NCBI GenBank assembly: GCA_023665825.1
Contig: JAMPDE010000002.1
Coordinates: 410,242-454,849, forward strand
Origin: Alistipes senegalensis
Lineage (GTDB): Bacteria; Bacteroidota; Bacteroidia; Bacteroidales; Rikenellaceae
Reading direction: 5' to 3'
DNA: 44,608 nucleotides
Below the pieces are notes generated by a model. The model was not told the origin of the DNA. It saw only the letters and a program-made list of their open reading frames with translations, and did no database searches. Below, piece after piece: positions 39,971-44,608 of the stretch (position 1 is the first letter of the stretch; each line of letters opens with the position of its first letter). Position numbers and translations under genes: made by a program.

Positions 39971-41632
39971 TTAATCGTTGGACTTGACTGTCAAACTCGG
40001 GTCGGGGTTGTTGTGGCCCTGCAAAGCAATGTTCTGCTGTGCGGCACTCAACGGCAGCATGATGTTCCACCACGGAGCGCGGCCGTTCGTCGAAAAACGC
40101 ATCTCCGACGGAGCGTTCGTTCCTTTGTCGCCGTTGTGCATGCCGATATTCATACGCTTCATGTCGTAGAGCGAGATTCCTTCGCCCCAGAACTCCATAC
40201 GTTTCTGGAAGATGATTTCCTCAATCAGTGCATCGCCCGTCGAAGCGGCTGCCGGACATTTGTACCCTGCGGCACGATACCCCATGAAAGTTTCGAACAA
40301 CGCTTTGCCGGTGCCCTCGTCGTAGTGGGCTACGGCTTCGGCCTGAATCAGATACATCTCCTCGACACGCATCAACGGAATGGAGGTCACGTTTCCGACC
40401 GTGTTGTCGCGTTTTTCGCCGGCTGCCGGATGAAACTTGAACCACGTCATGGGTGCGATGCCGCCGTCCTCGAACTCGGCTTCCGTCAGATTCGTATAAG
40501 GTTGCAAAGCCTTATAATTGCGTTCGGGATTCACAATATTTTTCTTGCGGAAATCGGTGGACGCCATCCGTTCGTAGGTGAATACCGAGATACCCGGCTG
40601 CGACATGTAACCATAGCCCCAAATCGCCTCAGGACTCATGTGTGCCGTGAACGAATGGAGGTTGCCGATTACCGTATCGCTCGACTGCACCATGCCCCAA
40701 ATCCACGCATTGTTGACCGTATTGAACCCGCTCTTGGGATCAAGCCACTCCGACTCGGTCATGATGGAACAATTCGATGCGGTAATGGCTTTTTCGGCAA
40801 ACTCGGCAGCAAGTTTGTAGGCTGCATTACCGGTCGGAACGGTTTCGTACGATTCAGTGAAAGCACCCAACCAAAGATAGGCACGGGCTTTCATACCGTA
40901 AACAGCAGCCAACGAGGGCAGGTTCTTACCCGAAGGCACATAATCGGCCAGCAACGTTTCGGCATCGTCGAGGTCTTTCAGGATGAACGCGAACATCGCT
41001 TCGCGCGTCACACGCGGGTTGTTTTCCATCTCCTCCATCGTCGAAGTCTCGGTTACGATGGGGACAGTCAGCTCCTTGACCGCCGCACGCTGCGCTTCGT
41101 AGGAACCATCGTTGGGCGCATCGGCTTGCAGCGGGTCGTAGAGACGAGCCATGTCGAGGTAAGCTACCGCACGATACACTTTGGCGATACCCTGCGCAGG
41201 TCCTTCGACCGACGAAATCAGACTATTCGCCGTCAGAATGAATTTGTAATAATTCTCGTAGAACATAGCCGTGCCCCACGTGTTGACACTCATGCCACCG
41301 GAATTGATGTAATGATAGGACTGGAAACGATCGGTGTACGGATTTCCGCCCTCTACGCTTGCGCAGACAGGGAAAATTTCGCCGGCAAGACGATCGGTCG
41401 CACCGAAAAGCGCCGGATAACCGAAATCGATGTGTTCGCTCCATCCGACCCGATTGGTGATCAACACCGTCGGCAAGGCCATCACGGCACCTTCCGAAGC
41501 GAACTGCGAGCCGGCGATCTGTCCTTGGGTGGCCGAACCGCCTTCGGGTACGGTCTCCTTGATGCAACCCGATGCCAAAACCGAGAAGCCGAACAATACC
41601 GTACTGAATTTTAATATATTATTCATTTTCAT
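39971..41632 (-). CDS. RagB/SusD family surface lipoprotein
   Basis: A 553-residue nutrient-binding lipoprotein that caps the SusC/RagA barrel. Signal peptide with lipobox LASG|C (Cys23). The TPR-type helices of the family appear in AKVYRAVAYLDMARLYDPLQ and LPSLAAVYGMKARAYLWLG. The C-terminal SusD segment has IPLMRVEEMYLIQAEAVAHY, EIIFQKRMEFWGEG and LPLSAAQQNIALQGHN. The length is usual. It lies 19 nt behind the transporter gene, so the two are coupled. The ligand cannot be read; the neighbouring protease gene suggests peptides. Confidence 0.95.
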   Translation of the reverse strand: MKMNNILKFSTVLFGFSVLASGCIKETVPEGGSATQGQIAGSQFASEGAVMALPTVLITNRVGWSEHIDFGYPALFGATDRLAGEIFPVCASVEGGNPYTDRFQSYHYINSGGMSVNTWGTAMFYENYYKFILTANSLISSVEGPAQGIAKVYRAVAYLDMARLYDPLQADAPNDGSYEAQRAAVKELTVPIVTETSTMEEMENNPRVTREAMFAFILKDLDDAETLLADYVPSGKNLPSLAAVYGMKARAYLWLGAFTESYETVPTGNAAYKLAAEFAEKAITASNCSIMTESEWLDPKSGFNTVNNAWIWGMVQSSDTVIGNLHSFTAHMSPEAIWGYGYMSQPGISVFTYERMASTDFRKKNIVNPERNYKALQPYTNLTEAEFEDGGIAPMTWFKFHPAAGEKRDNTVGNVTSIPLMRVEEMYLIQAEAVAHYDEGTGKALFETFMGYRAAGYKCPAAASTGDALIEEIIFQKRMEFWGEGISLYDMKRMNIGMHNGDKGTNAPSEMRFSTNGRAPWWNIMLPLSAAQQNIALQGHNNPDPSLTVKSND

Positions 41633-41651
41633 AATGTGCTTCGATTTGAAA

Positions 41652-44608
41652 TTAGAATGTTACGGTCACACCGCCCGAGAACGTACGGATCGGAGCGTAG
41701 TAGTACGGATTCGTCGTACCGCCGATGCTCTGACGCGGGTCCATGCCCTGACGCTTCGACCAGTACCATACGTTGTCGCACGAAAGATAGATGCGCAGGC
41801 TCTCGACGAGGAATTTGCGCGTAATGCTCTTCGGCAACGTGTAACCCAACGTGATGTTCTGAATGTTCAGATAGGAAGCGTCGGTCAGGAACCGGTCGGA
41901 TGCAGAGGACATGTTGATATCGCCGTACTGGAAACGGGGAATGTTGCTGCCGGTATTCTCCGGGCTCCATGCGTTGAGCAGGTCGCGGTGGTAATTGTAA
42001 CCCACCGAATTGCCGTTCGGCGAGGACATGTATTCCATGTAGCCCGCATCCAACGCCTGTCCGCCGATCTGATAGGTGAAGCCTACCGAGAAATCGAGGC
42101 CGTAGCAACGCAACGAGGTGTTGAACCCGCCGTAAACATCGGCCAGACCGTCGCCTTGGAACTCACGGCCATCCGACGATGCCTTCGAATAATCTTCCGT
42201 CATGACACGTTCTTTTACACCTTCTTCGTTCGTTTCGTAGATGTACCACCTCGACCGACCCGTTTCCGGGTTGACACCCGCATAGGACGGCAAGTAGAAC
42301 TCGTAAACGGACTTGCCCTCCGAATAGAAACGGTTGCCGCTCTGGCGGCCGACATTCTTGCCGTCGGCAGTCGTGTGGTTTTTATATTGTTCGGGAAGTT
42401 TGACCAACGCGTTCTTGTAGTGCGTCATATTGAGGCCGAAGCTCCAAACCAAGTCTTTCGTCCGAATGAGGTCGGCATTCAGTTCAATCTCGATACCGCG
42501 ATTGCGCATATCGCCCAGATTGGTGTAGACCGAAGTATAACCGGCCTCCGACGGAACCGGCAGGCTGAACAACATGTCGGTGGTCTTCCGGTTGAAGAAG
42601 TCGAAGCTTCCCGTCAAGCGGTCGTTCCAGAAACCGAACTCGACGCCGAGGTTGAGGTTGGTGTTGGTTTCCCACGTGATATTCGGGTTACCCTTGCGGG
42701 CGAAAACCGTCGTCGCACTGCCGTTACCGTCGTTGGAAATCGTGTAAACGTCGGTATAAAGGTTGTAATAGGGCAGATTGTCGTTACCCTGCGAGCCGTA
42801 GGACGCTTTCACTTTCAACATGTTGACCCAGTCGGCATTGAACCAGCTCTCCTTGTTGATAAGCCATGCGGCACCCAACGACCAGAAGTTACCCCAGCGA
42901 TGGTCGGGATGGAACATCGACGAAGCGTCGCGACGGAAAGAACCCGAAACGAAAACCCGTTCGTCGAAATCGTATTGAGCACGGATGAAGTATCCTTCGT
43001 TGTTGTATTCCGAAACGGAAGAAGCGGACGATTTGCCGTCGACAACAGCCCCGCTCAATTCGAGATTGTCAGGCGAGAACATGACGGTGCGATACGCCGA
43101 CAGACCGTAACTCTTGCGATCGTACATTTCGTGGCCCAACAGCACGTCGATGTTGTGCTTGTCTGCGATGATCGTGTTATAAGTCAACAGCTGTTGCAGG
43201 TTGTAGGCGATTTCGCGGCTGTGCTCTTTGGAGATCGAACCGCCCGATTCGGCGAACTGACCGTAATAGGGGTTCAGCATCAGCGTACTACGGGTCTCGT
43301 CGATATTGACACTGCCGTTCAATGTCAATTTCAGCCCTTTGTAAAGTTGGAAATCGAAGAAACCGTTACCCGAAAAGGCGTTGCCTTCGCTCATGTTCTT
43401 ATTCAGCTGGATGTCCTGCAACGGGTTGCTCTGACCTCCGGTCGGGCGGTTGCCGCCGGCATTGCGGCCGTCTCCCGGGTCGTACATCTGCATACCGTAC
43501 TGGTCGATCATGATGTTGCCGTTGCCGTCGCGCATGTAAACCGGATAAATCGGAGCCGTACGAATCGCCGTTGCGAACACGTTGCCGCCGTCGCTGTTAC
43601 CTTCGTCGGAATCCCTGTTACCATTGTTCCACAGGAAGTGCGCATACGACATGTTACCGCCGACTTTCAACCATTTCTTGGCTTGGTAATCGGCACGCAG
43701 ACGGGCTGTGTAACGTTCCATGTTCGAACCGTCGATGATACCCGTATTATCCAGATAACCCAACGATGCGTAGAAGTTCGAACGCTCCGTAGCACCCGAA
43801 ACATTGACGTTATACTCCTGACGGAACGTAGCCGATTTGTACACCTCGTCGAGCCAGTTGTCGGGCAAGAGCGTAAATTCCTGTCCTTTGTAAGTGACTT
43901 TGCGGCCCAGTTTGGCTGCGGGATTCAGACGGCCGTTCGAGCCGATCAGATCCTGTCCGTCGGGTACCGTGTAGACATTGTAACCCAGACCGCCCGCAGT
44001 CGGCGAAGTCAACTTGCGATTGGCTGCATCGTGCGCCTTGACGGCATCGCCGGCGTAGTCCGACAAATAAGCGTTATAGAGCGATTTGTAATGTACCTCG
44101 TAATATTCGCCGGGGTTTTCTACGATGTCGTAATTTTGCAGTGCGCGCGTGTTGACGCCCCACTTGCCGTCGAACGTAACGGTCGCTTCGCCTGCTTTGG
44201 CGCGTTTGGTCGTCACCATGATGACGCCGTTCGCACCGCGTGCACCGTACAGCGCATTCGATGCAGCGTCTTTCAGCACGCTGATATTCTCGATATCGGC
44301 CGAGTTGATATTGTTGATATCTCCTTCAAAAGGCACGCCATCGACCACCCACAGCGGCGAGTTGCCAGCCGAAAACGAACCGATACCGCGAATGGAGATC
44401 GTTTGCCCCGAGCCCAGACGACCCGATGCCGACGAAAACTGCACACCGGCGATTTTACCGACCAGCGCATCCTGTACGTTCGACGACTGCGTCTTGATCA
44501 ATTCATCGGATTTGATGACCTTTGCCGAACCTGTGAAAGCCTCCTTTTTACTTGTACCGAATGCAACGACGATCACGTCATCGATAGCCTGAGTATCTTC
44601 GTCCAAAG
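41652..44608 (-). CDS. SusC/RagA family TonB-linked outer-membrane transporter, 5' end cut by window edge
   Basis: About 985 C-terminal residues of a TonB-dependent transporter. The signal peptide and carboxypeptidase-like domain are beyond the right edge; the frame is open at 44608, and the TTG at 44606 is an internal Leu codon. Visible: DDVIVVAFGTSKKEAFTGSA (TonB-box/SusC signature), plug with DALVGKIAGVQFSSASGRLG, ISIRGIGSFSAGNSPLWVVD and ISVLKDAASNALYGARGANG, then barrel strands to a terminal FSGGVTVTF. The susD gene follows after 19 nt. First visible gene of the right-hand uptake locus, which lacks any visible glycoside hydrolase. Confidence 0.95.
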   Translation of the reverse strand, partial: LDEDTQAIDDVIVVAFGTSKKEAFTGSAKVIKSDELIKTQSSNVQDALVGKIAGVQFSSASGRLGSGQTISIRGIGSFSAGNSPLWVVDGVPFEGDINNINSADIENISVLKDAASNALYGARGANGVIMVTTKRAKAGEATVTFDGKWGVNTRALQNYDIVENPGEYYEVHYKSLYNAYLSDYAGDAVKAHDAANRKLTSPTAGGLGYNVYTVPDGQDLIGSNGRLNPAAKLGRKVTYKGQEFTLLPDNWLDEVYKSATFRQEYNVNVSGATERSNFYASLGYLDNTGIIDGSNMERYTARLRADYQAKKWLKVGGNMSYAHFLWNNGNRDSDEGNSDGGNVFATAIRTAPIYPVYMRDGNGNIMIDQYGMQMYDPGDGRNAGGNRPTGGQSNPLQDIQLNKNMSEGNAFSGNGFFDFQLYKGLKLTLNGSVNIDETRSTLMLNPYYGQFAESGGSISKEHSREIAYNLQQLLTYNTIIADKHNIDVLLGHEMYDRKSYGLSAYRTVMFSPDNLELSGAVVDGKSSASSVSEYNNEGYFIRAQYDFDERVFVSGSFRRDASSMFHPDHRWGNFWSLGAAWLINKESWFNADWVNMLKVKASYGSQGNDNLPYYNLYTDVYTISNDGNGSATTVFARKGNPNITWETNTNLNLGVEFGFWNDRLTGSFDFFNRKTTDMLFSLPVPSEAGYTSVYTNLGDMRNRGIEIELNADLIRTKDLVWSFGLNMTHYKNALVKLPEQYKNHTTADGKNVGRQSGNRFYSEGKSVYEFYLPSYAGVNPETGRSRWYIYETNEEGVKERVMTEDYSKASSDGREFQGDGLADVYGGFNTSLRCYGLDFSVGFTYQIGGQALDAGYMEYMSSPNGNSVGYNYHRDLLNAWSPENTGSNIPRFQYGDINMSSASDRFLTDASYLNIQNITLGYTLPKSITRKFLVESLRIYLSCDNVWYWSKRQGMDPRQSIGGTTNPYYYAPIRTFSGGVTVTF

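Noticed and set aside
1-44608. CRISPR array, rRNA, tRNA, toxin-antitoxin, restriction or known defence genes
   Set aside because: I looked for regularly spaced repeats, tRNA-like cloverleaf ends and typical protein signatures on both strands and saw none. A tRNA or rRNA scan would be decisive.

Overview
The window looks like a chromosomal segment of a GC-rich gut member of the Bacteroidota, most likely Alistipes or another member of the Rikenellaceae. The signs are SusC/RagA and SusD/RagB outer-membrane systems, lipoproteins with acidic residues after the lipobox, a SusR-like membrane regulator, Bacteroidota-only families (DUF2723, a receiver/PEP-binding fusion, cytidylate-kinase-like) and repeated Bacteroidota -7 promoter boxes (TAnnTTTG), sometimes with a TTTG -33 box 20 nt upstream. 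The genus is inferred from family content and base composition; no rRNA or tRNA gene is visible to confirm it.

Layout. (1) 1-5168: the 5' part of a SusC-type transporter (minus strand, running off the left edge), divergent from a large SusR-like sensor/regulator. (2) 5265-6856: a broken tyrosine integrase and an intergenic stretch holding a canonical promoter with no gene behind it and a perfect hairpin. (3) 6857-11840: a minus-strand operon rsmH - DUF3592 - ftsL-like - ftsI - radical SAM, a rearranged fragment of the division/cell-wall cluster. (4) 11997-20133: deoC, gcvT, an acetyltransferase-like gene, a 1008-residue receiver/PEP-binding protein, kbl and an Lrp-type regulator. (5) 20209-25508: a minus-strand run cysS - MATE exporter - cytidylate-kinase-like - prfB - folE. 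(6) 25670-34808: DUF2723 membrane protein, DUF805, DUF721, recF, TPR protein, ribH, a dihydroorotate-dehydrogenase-like protein and ispG. (7) 34884-44608: a minus-strand outer-membrane locus of a SusC/RagA transporter (5' end off the right edge), SusD/RagB, an 806-residue surface lipoprotein, a subtilisin-like lipoprotein protease and a small lipoprotein.

How the genes fit together. The centre is housekeeping: cell division and peptidoglycan (rsmH, ftsL, ftsI), one-carbon, threonine and glycine metabolism (gcvT, kbl, lrp), cofactors (folE, ribH, ispG), translation (cysS, prfB) and DNA repair (recF). The two ends are accessory nutrient-uptake loci. The right one pairs a RagAB-like importer with its own secreted S8 protease and no glycan-active enzyme, so a protein or peptide substrate is the most economical reading. 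Many starts were fixed by promoter position, because several longer reading frames would begin inside or upstream of the -7 box.
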